From: Clostridia bacterium
GTDB taxonomy: Bacteria > Bacillota > Clostridia > Oscillospirales > CAG-382
Length of the DNA: 10,351 nucleotides
Direction: 5' to 3'
NCBI GenBank assembly: GCA_017646185.1
Contig: JAGCNA010000012.1
Coordinates: 1 to 10,351, forward strand
The notes under the pieces are model-generated. The model was given only the letters and a program-made list of their open reading frames with translations. It was not told the origin of the DNA and searched no databases. The position numbers were made by a program, and so were the translations under genes. Of this stretch, positions 1 through 5,479 are shown piece after piece (the first letter of the stretch is position 1; every line of letters starts with the position of its first letter).

Positions 1-406
1 AGATGATATCCTTTGAAAGTTCCTGAATTTCGGAAAGCTGGAGTCCCAGCAAACGTTCTGCGGCGTTTTGCATTACACCGGTTTCGGTAGAAATACCAAC
101 GGTAAATCTGGAAGGAACGTCGATACGGATATTCTGTCTGGAAAGTGCGTTCTTAAGGTCTACCTGAATGGAGATAGGTGTAAGATCCAGATAAGAATAA
201 GACTGGATAATGGGCCATACGAACTGGGCGCCGCCGTGGATACACTTGGAGTTGCGGGTGGTGCCGTCTTTGTTTTTACCGATACGACCGTAGATAACCA
301 TGATCTTATCGGAAGGGCATCTCTTGTATCTGGAGAAAAGCCAGAGCACAAAGGACATTAAGATGAGCACTACTGCACAAATCAAAACGATGATAATGGG
401 GTTCAT
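1..406 (-). CDS. Flotillin / SPFH-domain membrane protein, 3' end cut by window
   Basis: The first 135 residues are visible; the gene runs off base 1. Flotillins are inner-membrane scaffold proteins that form oligomeric functional membrane microdomains and affect membrane fluidity. Residues 3-25 form a hydrophobic N-terminal membrane segment (IIIVLICAVVLILMSFVLWL), followed by a basic RYKR stop and the start of the SPFH domain with the flotillin-like P-S-D-K-I-M-V-I-Y-G block (31-40) and G-G-A-Q-F-V-W-P (58-65). The rest of the SPFH domain and the coiled-coil tail lie outside the window. The start is set by GGAGG seven bases before ATG (406). It lies 33 bases downstream of the NfeD-like gene, a pairing typical of Bacillus yuaF-floT, so the two are probably co-transcribed. 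Identification is from remembered family sequence, not a search. Confidence 0.88.
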   Translation of the reverse strand, partial: MNPIIIVLICAVVLILMSFVLWLFSRYKRCPSDKIMVIYGRIGKNKDGTTRNSKCIHGGAQFVWPIIQSYSYLDLTPISIQVDLKNALSRQNIRIDVPSRFTVGISTETGVMQNAAERLLGLQLSEIQELSKDII

Positions 407-439
407 AATTTTCCTCCGAAAAATTTATTTTTTTAAATT

Positions 440-1072
440 TTATTTTTTTCTTACAACAAGTGTGGTTTCGCCGCTTACACGGACAACTACCACTTCACTG
501 CCTGTGGGAATGGGGTCGGGTTCGTCTGTAACCGCGTCCCGTTCTACGTAGGAGCCCTGAAGCAGTATGTGTACCTTACCCTCGCCCATTCTTGCGGGAG
601 GGATGGTAAGATGTACTTTGCCTGCAGTGCCAACGGCGTTGCGGATATCTATGGTTCCGTCGCTTCTGAGATTCATTATCGCTTTGAATATGAAAGCAAG
701 TAAAACCATCATTGCAAAGCCGCAAACAGAAGAAACGGGAATGTTTATCCACAATGCCACGTTCATGGATTCCAAAAGTGCGCCGACCCAACCGAATATT
801 ACCAGAAAGGCTATAACACCTCTTACGGTAAATATACGGAGTCCGTCAAGCCCGTTGGGGTCCAAGTCCTCGTCAAATCCGACATCTTCGTTTCCGTCAA
901 CGTCCACATCTTCGGATACGTCTGTGTCTGCTCCGTCTGCATCCGCCTCCTCGCCCATACCGATAAACATCAGAATTGTCTGGATAAGAAGAACCAGAGT
1001 AGAGGGAACTGCAATACAATAGAATATTTGCGCCACCAAGCTAAGAGAATTCCACCATTCAATAATAGCCAT
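440..1072 (-). CDS. NfeD-like membrane protein (YuaF type), partner of flotillin
   Basis: A 210-residue membrane protein of the short NfeD class, which lacks the serine-protease part of long NfeD and usually pairs with flotillin. Visible parts: a membrane segment at about 13-37; a strongly acidic linker at 41-71 made almost entirely of D, E, G, A and V; two more membrane segments at about 83-102 and 105-131; and a C-terminal beta-rich OB-fold-like domain at about 145-208 (NAVGTAGKVHLTIPPARMGE through SGETTLVVRKK). The family is thought to anchor or organise flotillin assemblies through the OB fold. The ATG at 1072 follows AAGGAAAGG. It sits 37 bases after the DUF1836 gene and 33 before flotillin, all in the same direction, so an operon is likely. 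The long acidic linker between segments one and two is the notable feature. Confidence 0.87.
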   Translation of the reverse strand: MAIIEWWNSLSLVAQIFYCIAVPSTLVLLIQTILMFIGMGEEADADGADTDVSEDVDVDGNEDVGFDEDLDPNGLDGLRIFTVRGVIAFLVIFGWVGALLESMNVALWINIPVSSVCGFAMMVLLAFIFKAIMNLRSDGTIDIRNAVGTAGKVHLTIPPARMGEGKVHILLQGSYVERDAVTDEPDPIPTGSEVVVVRVSGETTLVVRKK

Positions 1073-1109
1073 AACGCTTTTCCTTTCCTTAATTTATTTT
1101 CGTAATAAT

Positions 1110-1664
1110 TTATTTCAAAGTAGTGAGCAGCTCAACAGCTTTATCCCGAATTCGGGCGGCGCCGTGAGCATAAAACATAACTACCAAAAGCGTACACAGC
1201 TTTTTCTTTTCGCCGGGGATACGTTCTGTAAATCCCTGCGCCGCTGTTTCTGCCGCTTTGAAAACGGTAGCTTCATCCACAACATCAAGACGGATATCCG
1301 AAAGCATATCCACGTATCTGTGGTACAATTCGTTATCGCTTATAAGATCATCGTCCGGATCGTCCAGCTTGCCTCCGATTATCTGTATAAGTCCGCAAAT
1401 ACGCTCGATCTGCAAGGAATCGCGGAGCATATTTATGATAAGTATACGGGCAAACTGCTGGCGTGAATATAATCTTTTTACAGGTGAGGTTAGAAAACCT
1501 CTTTTCACCCAATTTTGTATAACGTAGGGCTCCAAGCCTGTCATAACGGAGACCTGGGAAAGTGTTATTCCCCCTGCCGCAAAAACACCGTCAAACAAAG
1601 CTTTGGAGCTCCCTTTGGTAAGGGCGCTTACCTCTATGGTAGTTCCCGGGAATGTTCCTGCCAT
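1110..1664 (-). CDS. DUF1836-family putative DNA-binding regulator
   Basis: A 184-residue soluble protein resembling DUF1836, a Firmicutes family with a MerR-like winged helix near the N terminus. The segment at about 33-60 (ITLSQVSVMTGLEPYVIQNW then VKRGFL) reads as a helix-turn-helix: L-S-Q-V-S-x-x-T-G-L as the first helix and the I-Q-N-W-V-K-R-G recognition region. It is followed by R-L-Y-S-R-Q-Q-F-A-R-I-L-I-I-N-M-L-R-D (64-82), highly characteristic of the family. The acidic D-D-P-D-D-D-L-I-S-D-N-E-L-Y block (101-114) also matches remembered members. Function is unknown; a transcriptional role is inferred from the fold. The start at 1664 follows a strong AGGAGGT. As first gene of the operon with NfeD and flotillin, it may regulate them and itself; inverted repeats overlapping its promoter would suit that. 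Confidence 0.85.
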   Translation of the reverse strand: MAGTFPGTTIEVSALTKGSSKALFDGVFAAGGITLSQVSVMTGLEPYVIQNWVKRGFLTSPVKRLYSRQQFARILIINMLRDSLQIERICGLIQIIGGKLDDPDDDLISDNELYHRYVDMLSDIRLDVVDEATVFKAAETAAQGFTERIPGEKKKLCTLLVVMFYAHGAARIRDKAVELLTTLK

Positions 1665-1699
1665 ATTTTTTACCTCCTGTGCGGTTTCTCTTGGTACAT

Positions 1700-1732
1700 T
1701 TTGATTATATCAAATGGTCACGTGATTGTCAA
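1700..1732 (-). promoter_or_regulatory. Consensus sigma-A promoter of the DUF1836-NfeD-flotillin operon
   Basis: On the minus strand TTGACA (1727-1732) and TATAAT (1704-1709) are separated by exactly 17 bases, a perfect sigma-A match. The -10 box lies inside an inverted repeat TTTGAT-TAT-ATCAAA (1700-1714), and the spacer holds the palindrome TCACGTGA (1718-1725). Either could be an operator. The predicted transcript start is about 30-35 bases before the ATG at 1664, with the ribosome binding site inside the leader. Confidence 0.85.
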
Positions 1733-1802
1733 TAGAAATCATAAGATTGTTTTACGTTTCTACATATTGCACATTTTCGGGTATATGGATTTATTGATAC
1801 TA

Positions 1803-1843
1803 TACAAAAATCACCCCAAGAAACCTGACAGTTTCTCGGGGTG
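1803..1843 (-). terminator. Rho-independent terminator after the LOG-family gene
   Basis: Arms CACCCCAAGAAAC (1812-1824) and GTTTCTCGGGGTG (1831-1843) flank a 6-base loop. Read on the minus strand the one imperfect pair becomes a G-U wobble, and the stem is followed by ATTTTTG. This would end transcripts of the minus-strand LOG gene after they cross the repeat at 1874-1959. The wobble and T-tract on the minus side favour that orientation. Confidence 0.75.
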
Positions 1844-1873
1844 TCTTTCTTGGAGTGTCTTTTGGAGGGTGAA

Positions 1874-1959
1874 TTTTCGGGGTCCCCGCAAAATATCGGC
1901 ACGGAACCAATAACGGCTGTAAACAAAAATGCTCTGCCGTTGTTTTGTGGGGTGCTTTT
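1874..1959. repeat. Dispersed 86-base fold-back repeat, copy 1
   Basis: This copy matches 6286-6371 without gaps at 79 of 86 positions. It begins TTTTCGGGGTCCCCG and ends GTGGGGTGCTTTT. Nested inverted arms CCCCGCAAAATATCGGCA (1884-1901) and TGCCGTTGTTTTGTGGGG (1935-1952) enclose a 33-base loop. Of 18 arm positions 15 pair canonically, and two more can pair as G-U wobbles in a plus-strand RNA. The last base of the repeat is also the final base of the LOG stop codon, so the element lies right at that gene's 3' end. It could be a MITE/REP-like element or a structured RNA; no transposase is nearby. Confidence 0.8.
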
Positions 1960-2540
1960 CAGCCTTCTTTTAACTCATTTACGGAAAATTCATTGCTTAC
2001 GGGGGCTTCGATATACTCAAGAAGCTTTTGCATATCGTCGGTTACCGTATAAAGCGATCTGCAGTTTTCGTGAACGAAATTCTTTTCTATTGCCGCTTCC
2101 ATTAAGGTATTAAGCTCTGAGTAATAATTTTTTATATTATAGATAGCTATGGGCTTATTGTGTCGGCAAAGCTGTTTTAAAGTGAGTATTTCAAAAAACT
2201 CTTCAAAAGTGCCGATACCGCCGGGAACCACTATAAACGCATCTGCGTTGTCTTCCATTATCTGCTTACGCTGACGCATTGTTTCGGGCTCGATAAGCTT
2301 ATCGCAATGGGGATACACTATCTCCACGTCCTCTTCCCCGAAAAATTCGGGAATAACGCCTAAAATATATCCGCCTCCGCTTTTAACACCCTTTGCGGCG
2401 GCGCCCATAAGACCGTGTCCTCCGCCGCCGAAAACGAGGGAATGACCGCGCAAAGCCATTTCTTTGCCCAAAGCCTCAACCTTTTCCATATATTCGGGGT
2501 CTATTGTAGGCGATGCCGCGCCGAAAACACATATTCTCAT
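1959..2540 (-). CDS. LOG-family (TIGR00730) nucleotide phosphoribohydrolase-like protein
   Basis: A 193-residue Rossmann-fold protein of the LOG / 'lysine decarboxylase-like' family. Characterised members cleave N6-modified adenosine monophosphates (cytokinin ribotides), or AMP itself, into base and ribose 5-phosphate; the bacterial substrate here is unknown. Key motifs are present: the nucleotide-binding G-G-G-G-H-G-L-M-G (38-46), E-T-M-R-Q-R-K (86-92) supplying the family arginine, and the signature P-G-G-I-G-T-F-E-E (106-114), which fits PGGxGTxxE. Length is normal. The ATG at 2540 follows AAGGAG eight bases upstream. It is monocistronic, with an extended -10 promoter upstream and a hairpin terminator at 1803-1843. 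The tail after about residue 180 is short and polar and ends exactly where the 86-base repeat begins, so its last residues may have been shaped by that element. Confidence 0.9.
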   Translation of the reverse strand: MRICVFGAASPTIDPEYMEKVEALGKEMALRGHSLVFGGGGHGLMGAAAKGVKSGGGYILGVIPEFFGEEDVEIVYPHCDKLIEPETMRQRKQIMEDNADAFIVVPGGIGTFEEFFEILTLKQLCRHNKPIAIYNIKNYYSELNTLMEAAIEKNFVHENCRSLYTVTDDMQKLLEYIEAPVSNEFSVNELKEG

Positions 2541-2580
2541 AAATTATCTCCTTTCGCACAGTAATATTTTACCTTAACAT

Positions 2581-2589
2581 ATTATAACA
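2581..2589 (-). promoter_or_regulatory. Extended -10 promoter of the LOG-family gene
   Basis: The minus strand reads TGTTATAAT, a full extended -10 (TGn plus TATAAT at 2581-2586), about 40 bases before the ATG at 2540. No good -35 hexamer is seen at 17 or 18 bases, which is tolerated with an extended -10. The inverted arms ATAACA (2584-2589) and TGTTAT (2600-2605) overlap and flank it. Confidence 0.6.
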
Positions 2590-2633
2590 CATTTTTGAAT
2601 GTTATGATACGTTTGTTTGAATTTTAAGTTAAT

Positions 2634-3674
2634 TTACGCTTCCAACAAATACGCCAGCAACAGATTTACGGTGTTTTTGATACCGTCCATGTGGGTGCGC
2701 TCCATACCGTGGCTGCAATAAACTGCCATACCAAAGGCGGCGGCACGCAAATTATTGCCCGCACGCATTGCGGCGTTTGCATCGGTCCCGTAGTTCATAA
2801 ATACGTCAACGGCGTAATCGCATCCCGCTTTTTCCGCCAAGGAAACAAGGCGGGATGTAAGCTCGTAATCATAAGGCGCGGTGGCGTCCTTGGCACAAAT
2901 GCTTACTGAATATTCGTTACCTTCCAGCCCGGGGCCGATAAGACCGATATCCAACGCCACGTATTCGGAAACGTTTTCGGGAACGTAAGTGCCGCCCAAA
3001 CCGATCTCTTCTCCGTAAGGGAAAGCAAAAACTGTGTTGTATTTGGGCTTTAAGCCCTTTTCTTTAAGATATTTAATGGCGGTAAAGCAGCAGGCGATTG
3101 CCGCTTTGTCATCCAAAAATCTGCCCTTTATATATCCCTTTTGCGTATACTGAAAGCGAGGGTCAACGGAAACGAAATCTCCGTTTCTTATACCCAAAGC
3201 GTATACGTCCCCTTTGGAAGACACACGCTCATCAAGAAGCAAAACCATAGTGTCTTCGTTTCGTTCAAGGGTTCTCGCATCCTTAAAAACGTGCACGGAA
3301 TGGGATTGACACGCCAAAAGTCCCGTGTATTCCCTGCCATCGCGGGTGTGAACGGTAACCGTTTCCCCCTCCAGATTGGCATAGTTTACGCCGCCCAGAT
3401 TACGCAGACGGATCCTTCCGTCCCCATCAACGGCGCGTACCATAAGACCTATTGTATCTGCGTGGGCGCCTACAAGCACGGTCTTGGAGGTGTCCTCACC
3501 CTCCAAAGTTATATATGCGGTACTCTTGTTATCGTATGTAACCGTTTCCCCAAGGGAATGGGCGTATTCCTCCAGCAGCGGATTTAACTTTACATAATAT
3601 CCCGTAGGGCTGGGAACAGCCAAAAGGGATTCAAGGCAGGAAAGAAAATATTTTTCGTCTGTTTGGAATTTCAT
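2634..3674 (-). CDS. M42-family metallopeptidase (glutamyl aminopeptidase/endoglucanase-like)
   Basis: A 346-residue cytoplasmic aminopeptidase of family M42, which forms large tetrahedral complexes with two metals per active site and trims free peptides. The expected ligands are visible: H71 and D73 in G-A-H-A-D-T-I-G, D188/D189 in R-F-L-D-D-K, catalytic E222 and E223 in Y-G-E-E-I-G-L-G-G, D242 in L-D-I-G, and H322 in C-S-H-G-M-E-R-T-H. Residues of about 95-165 form the usual inserted dimerisation domain. Start choice: the same frame stays open upstream to 3956, but that extension crosses the catalase terminator and overlaps the catalase gene. The ATG at 3674 has GAGGTG seven bases upstream and gives the normal family length. 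No clear terminator is seen downstream before 2634. Confidence 0.93.
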   Translation of the reverse strand: MKFQTDEKYFLSCLESLLAVPSPTGYYVKLNPLLEEYAHSLGETVTYDNKSTAYITLEGEDTSKTVLVGAHADTIGLMVRAVDGDGRIRLRNLGGVNYANLEGETVTVHTRDGREYTGLLACQSHSVHVFKDARTLERNEDTMVLLLDERVSSKGDVYALGIRNGDFVSVDPRFQYTQKGYIKGRFLDDKAAIACCFTAIKYLKEKGLKPKYNTVFAFPYGEEIGLGGTYVPENVSEYVALDIGLIGPGLEGNEYSVSICAKDATAPYDYELTSRLVSLAEKAGCDYAVDVFMNYGTDANAAMRAGNNLRAAAFGMAVYCSHGMERTHMDGIKNTVNLLLAYLLEA

Positions 3675-3696
3675 GTTTGCACCTCGGGAAATTTTG

Positions 3697-3705
3697 GTTA
3701 TACCA
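3697..3705 (-). promoter_or_regulatory. Possible extended -10 promoter of the M42 gene
   Basis: The minus strand reads TGGTATAAC, an extended -10-like element (TATAAC at 3697-3702) 23 bases before the ATG at 3674. No convincing -35 is visible, and the surroundings are AT-rich, so other placements (for example TGTTAAAAT just upstream) are possible. A separate promoter is expected because a terminator lies between this gene and the catalase gene. Confidence 0.4.
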
Positions 3706-3746
3706 TATTTTAACATATATTTTTGGTTTTTTCCATATAAAAATGC

Positions 3747-3774
3747 AAAAACGGTTCGGAATATATCCGAACCG
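3747..3774 (-). terminator. Rho-independent terminator of the manganese catalase gene
   Basis: A perfect 9-bp stem, CGGTTCGGA (3752-3760) and TCCGAACCG (3766-3774), with loop ATATA, is followed on the minus strand by TTTTTGC. It begins 9 bases after the catalase stop codon. Confidence 0.9.
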
Positions 3775-3783
3775 AAAAACAGT

Positions 3784-4449
3784 TTATTTATTAAACGACG
3801 GTTTTTCCGTTTCTCCCGTTGCGAAGGTGTTGGGGCCGGGGTCGGAAAGAGAAAAATACATTTTTGCCGCTTTTGTGGTGCCGAAATCTCTGTTGGAGCC
3901 GGTATTCTGCACCTTGTTGAAGGCATCTCTGAACATCTGGTTGTGAGCTTCTTCACGGTTAAGCAGGAAATCTATTGTGGCGCGCACCTTTTTATCGTCT
4001 ATCTGGCGGTAAAGATATTCGTATACCACCTTCGCTCTCTGCTCGGATGCGATATTGGATAAAAGGTCTGCACAAAGATCTCCCGTTACGGTAACGTAAT
4101 CTCCCGTCCAGGAATAGCCGGAAGCATTTATTAGTCCGGGATTAAGTCCCAAAAGCACGTGGGTCTGTATCTCCCCTGCCTTTACGGTATTGCTGTCCAC
4201 ATCGTGTCCGTTAAGCAGATTTATGGTCTGTGCCACCATTTCCATGTGGGATAGCTCCTCGGCGGCGATATCCATAAAAAGGTCCTTGATTTCGGGGTCC
4301 TTTATGCGAAAGCTCTGGGACATATACTGCATTGCCGCCTTAAGCTCCCCGTTTCCCCCACCCAGCTGTTCCTGAAGCAAAGCCGCATACTGGGGATTGG
4401 GTCTTTCCACCTCAACTGGGTGAAAAAGCATTTTTTCGTGTTTGAACAT
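3784..4449 (-). CDS. Manganese catalase (ferritin-like, dimanganese)
   Basis: A 221-residue four-helix ferritin-like protein of the manganese catalase family, which dismutates hydrogen peroxide in the cytoplasm. All five metal ligands line up with Lactobacillus plantarum catalase (E35, E66, H69, E148, H181): here E35 in G-E-L-K-A-A-M-Q-Y, E65 and H68 in E-E-L-S-H-M-E, E136 in A-S-E-Q-R-A-K, and H169 in R-E-E-A-H-N-Q. The 33-residue spacing of the last two is preserved. It is shorter than the L. plantarum enzyme (about 266) but keeps a C-terminal tail (about 185-221) longer than spore-coat CotJC (about 190 residues). No cotJA or cotJB gene is adjacent, so a stand-alone peroxide-defence role is more likely than a coat role. 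The start at 4449 follows GGAGG. The gene has its own terminator. Confidence 0.93.
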   Translation of the reverse strand: MFKHEKMLFHPVEVERPNPQYAALLQEQLGGGNGELKAAMQYMSQSFRIKDPEIKDLFMDIAAEELSHMEMVAQTINLLNGHDVDSNTVKAGEIQTHVLLGLNPGLINASGYSWTGDYVTVTGDLCADLLSNIASEQRAKVVYEYLYRQIDDKKVRATIDFLLNREEAHNQMFRDAFNKVQNTGSNRDFGTTKAAKMYFSLSDPGPNTFATGETEKPSFNK

Positions 4450-4480
4450 AGGTATTCCTCCGTATAAAAGATATACCTAT

Positions 4481-4509
4481 TTTTTACAAAAAAGGCAGAT
4501 AATATGCAA
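4481..4509 (-). promoter_or_regulatory. Possible promoter of the manganese catalase gene
   Basis: On the minus strand TTGCAT (4504-4509) and TAAAAA (4481-4486) are 17 bases apart, placing transcription start about 25 bases before the ATG. The -35 overlaps the T-tract of the preceding terminator. Both hexamers are imperfect. Arms AGGTAT (4450-4455) and ATACCT (4473-4478) could bring the leader into a hairpin with the ribosome binding site in its loop. Confidence 0.35.
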
Positions 4510-4533
4510 AAGAACCGCCATTAAAGACGGTTC
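4508..4533 (-). terminator. Rho-independent terminator of the DUF3737 gene
   Basis: Stem GAACCGCC (4512-4519) and GACGGTTC (4526-4533) with a 6-base loop. The minus strand gives eight pairs including one G-U, then TTTTGC. It starts 10 bases past the DUF3737 stop codon. Confidence 0.8.
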
Positions 4534-4542
4534 CCGATAAGT

Positions 4543-5379
4543 TTATTTTATTATTACTTTGCCCTTTGCTTCGGGGTCATCGAAGATAAGCTCGCCGCAT
4601 TCGGGAACGTAAATATTGCCGGAAAGAGGATTTTTAATGCTTATAACGGGAGTGGTTACGGTTGCTTCCACTTCGGATTTTTCAAAGGAAAGGTCGCAAT
4701 CTGTCATTTCGCAGTTTATAAGCTTTAAGCCCTTACAATAGCAAAGAGGCTGTGTACCGATAATTTCGCAGTTTTCAAAGGTTACGTTTTCGCAATACCA
4801 AGCAAGGTACTCGCCCTTTATAACGCTATCTCTGACCACCACGTTCTTTGCGTGCCAGAAAGCATCCTTGGTGTTGAAAACGCAGTTTTCAAAAACGGAA
4901 TCTTCTATGTATTGGAAGGAATATTTGCCGTTTAAGGTAACACCGTTAAAATTAAGCTTGTTTGAGCGAAGCATAAAATATTCGCCCTCCACTTTGCAAT
5001 CGGTCATATCAATACCGTTTACAAACCAGCCGAATTCTGCGGAAACAATATCACAGCCGTAAATGGAAATATCCGAACATTCACGCAAAGCCTTTATTCC
5101 GTGGAGCTTGGTGTTGCCGATCTCCGCACCGTTTGTATACCAAAGGGCGGCACGGCAAAGAGGAGTAAGCTCGCTGTGGGATATCTTTAATCCGTCCACG
5201 TGCCAGAAAGGATAGCGGAGATTGAAAAAGCAGTTATCCACGTTGATTATTTTACATTCCTTAAAGGCGCTTTCCCCGTCTGCGGGGCCGTCAAAGGAAC
5301 ATTCGGACACGGTAAGAGAGGTGCTTCCGTAAAAAGCGCGCTCTTCATCAAAGGTTTGGTTTTTAACAATGTTGCTCAT
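4543..5379 (-). CDS. DUF3737 family protein, predicted right-handed beta-helix
   Basis: A 278-residue protein recognised as DUF3737 by Q-T-F-D-E-E-R-A-F-Y-G-S near the N terminus, F-D-G-P-A-D-G-E-S-A-F-K (29-40) and N-L-R-Y-P-F-W-H (53-60). The chain is built of roughly 20-residue rungs with recurring asparagine-cysteine pairs (D-N-C-F-F, E-N-C-V-F, E-N-C-E-I, I-N-C-E-M), as in pentapeptide-like or pectate-lyase-like beta-helices. There is no signal peptide or membrane segment. Cysteines and aromatics are frequent, with F-W-H and A-W-Y repeated at rung corners. Biochemical function is unknown; carbohydrate binding or lyase activity is only a guess from fold. Start choice: an in-frame ATG at 5412 overlaps the -10 box, so it lies upstream of the transcript; the ATG at 5379 is within the leader, though its ribosome site (AAGAG) is weak. 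It has its own promoter and terminator. Confidence 0.85.
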   Translation of the reverse strand: MSNIVKNQTFDEERAFYGSTSLTVSECSFDGPADGESAFKECKIINVDNCFFNLRYPFWHVDGLKISHSELTPLCRAALWYTNGAEIGNTKLHGIKALRECSDISIYGCDIVSAEFGWFVNGIDMTDCKVEGEYFMLRSNKLNFNGVTLNGKYSFQYIEDSVFENCVFNTKDAFWHAKNVVVRDSVIKGEYLAWYCENVTFENCEIIGTQPLCYCKGLKLINCEMTDCDLSFEKSEVEATVTTPVISIKNPLSGNIYVPECGELIFDDPEAKGKVIIK

Positions 5380-5410
5380 ATACGTTTTCTCTTTTCTTAT
5401 TAATGAATAC

Positions 5411-5439
5411 ATTATACAACCTTTTTATTTAAAATGCAA
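5411..5439 (-). promoter_or_regulatory. Promoter of the DUF3737 gene
   Basis: TTGCAT (5434-5439), a 17-base spacer and TATAAT (5411-5416) on the minus strand. The -10 is perfect; the -35 keeps TTG. The expected start near 5404 gives a leader of about 25 bases and settles the gene start at 5379 rather than 5412. Confidence 0.75.
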
Positions 5440-5449
5440 TATTCAAATA

Positions 5450-5473
5450 ACGGCGGGAACATTTTCCCGCCGT
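5450..5473 (-). terminator. Terminator of the XRE regulator gene
   Basis: A perfect 10-bp GC-rich stem, ACGGCGGGAA (5450-5459) and TTCCCGCCGT (5464-5473), with loop CATT. On the minus strand it is followed by TATTTG, a weak T-tract. It begins 7 bases after the stop codon at 5480. Confidence 0.75.
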
Positions 5474-5479
5474 ACGTTG

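Noticed and set aside
567..1022. Plus-strand 151-codon frame opposite the NfeD-like gene
   Set aside because: It is a mirror of the acidic, GC-patterned coding strand, with S/P/T-rich composition, no ribosome site and no recognisable domain. Similar antisense frames at 3141-3587, 3673-4062 and 6430-6987 were rejected for the same reason.
1729..1926. Small minus-strand reading frame over the first repeat (and a similar one at 6057-6338)
   Set aside because: Both owe their shared residues (S-V-P-I-F-C-G-D-P-E) to the DNA repeat. They have no ribosome site, start at unrelated points and run through promoters or terminators.
1913..1941. Inner hairpin AACGGC/GCCGTT in repeat copy 1
   Set aside because: Copy 2 has AATAGT in the first arm, which does not pair with GCCGTT, so this fold is not conserved. 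Only the outer arms are.
3675..3956. 94-residue N-terminal extension of the M42 peptidase frame
   Set aside because: It crosses the catalase terminator and overlaps the end of the catalase gene in another frame, has no ribosome site at 3956, and gives a basic, unstructured sequence. The 3674 start yields the normal family length.
4462..4490. TTGTAA-17-TATACG as a catalase promoter
   Set aside because: The transcript would begin inside or after the GGAGG ribosome site, leaving almost no leader. The TTGCAT/TAAAAA pair upstream is more workable, though weak.
5380..5412. Upstream ATG at 5412 for the DUF3737 gene
   Set aside because: It overlaps the TATAAT box, so it would lie upstream of the transcript start. 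DUF3737 similarity begins after residue 12 of that longer form.
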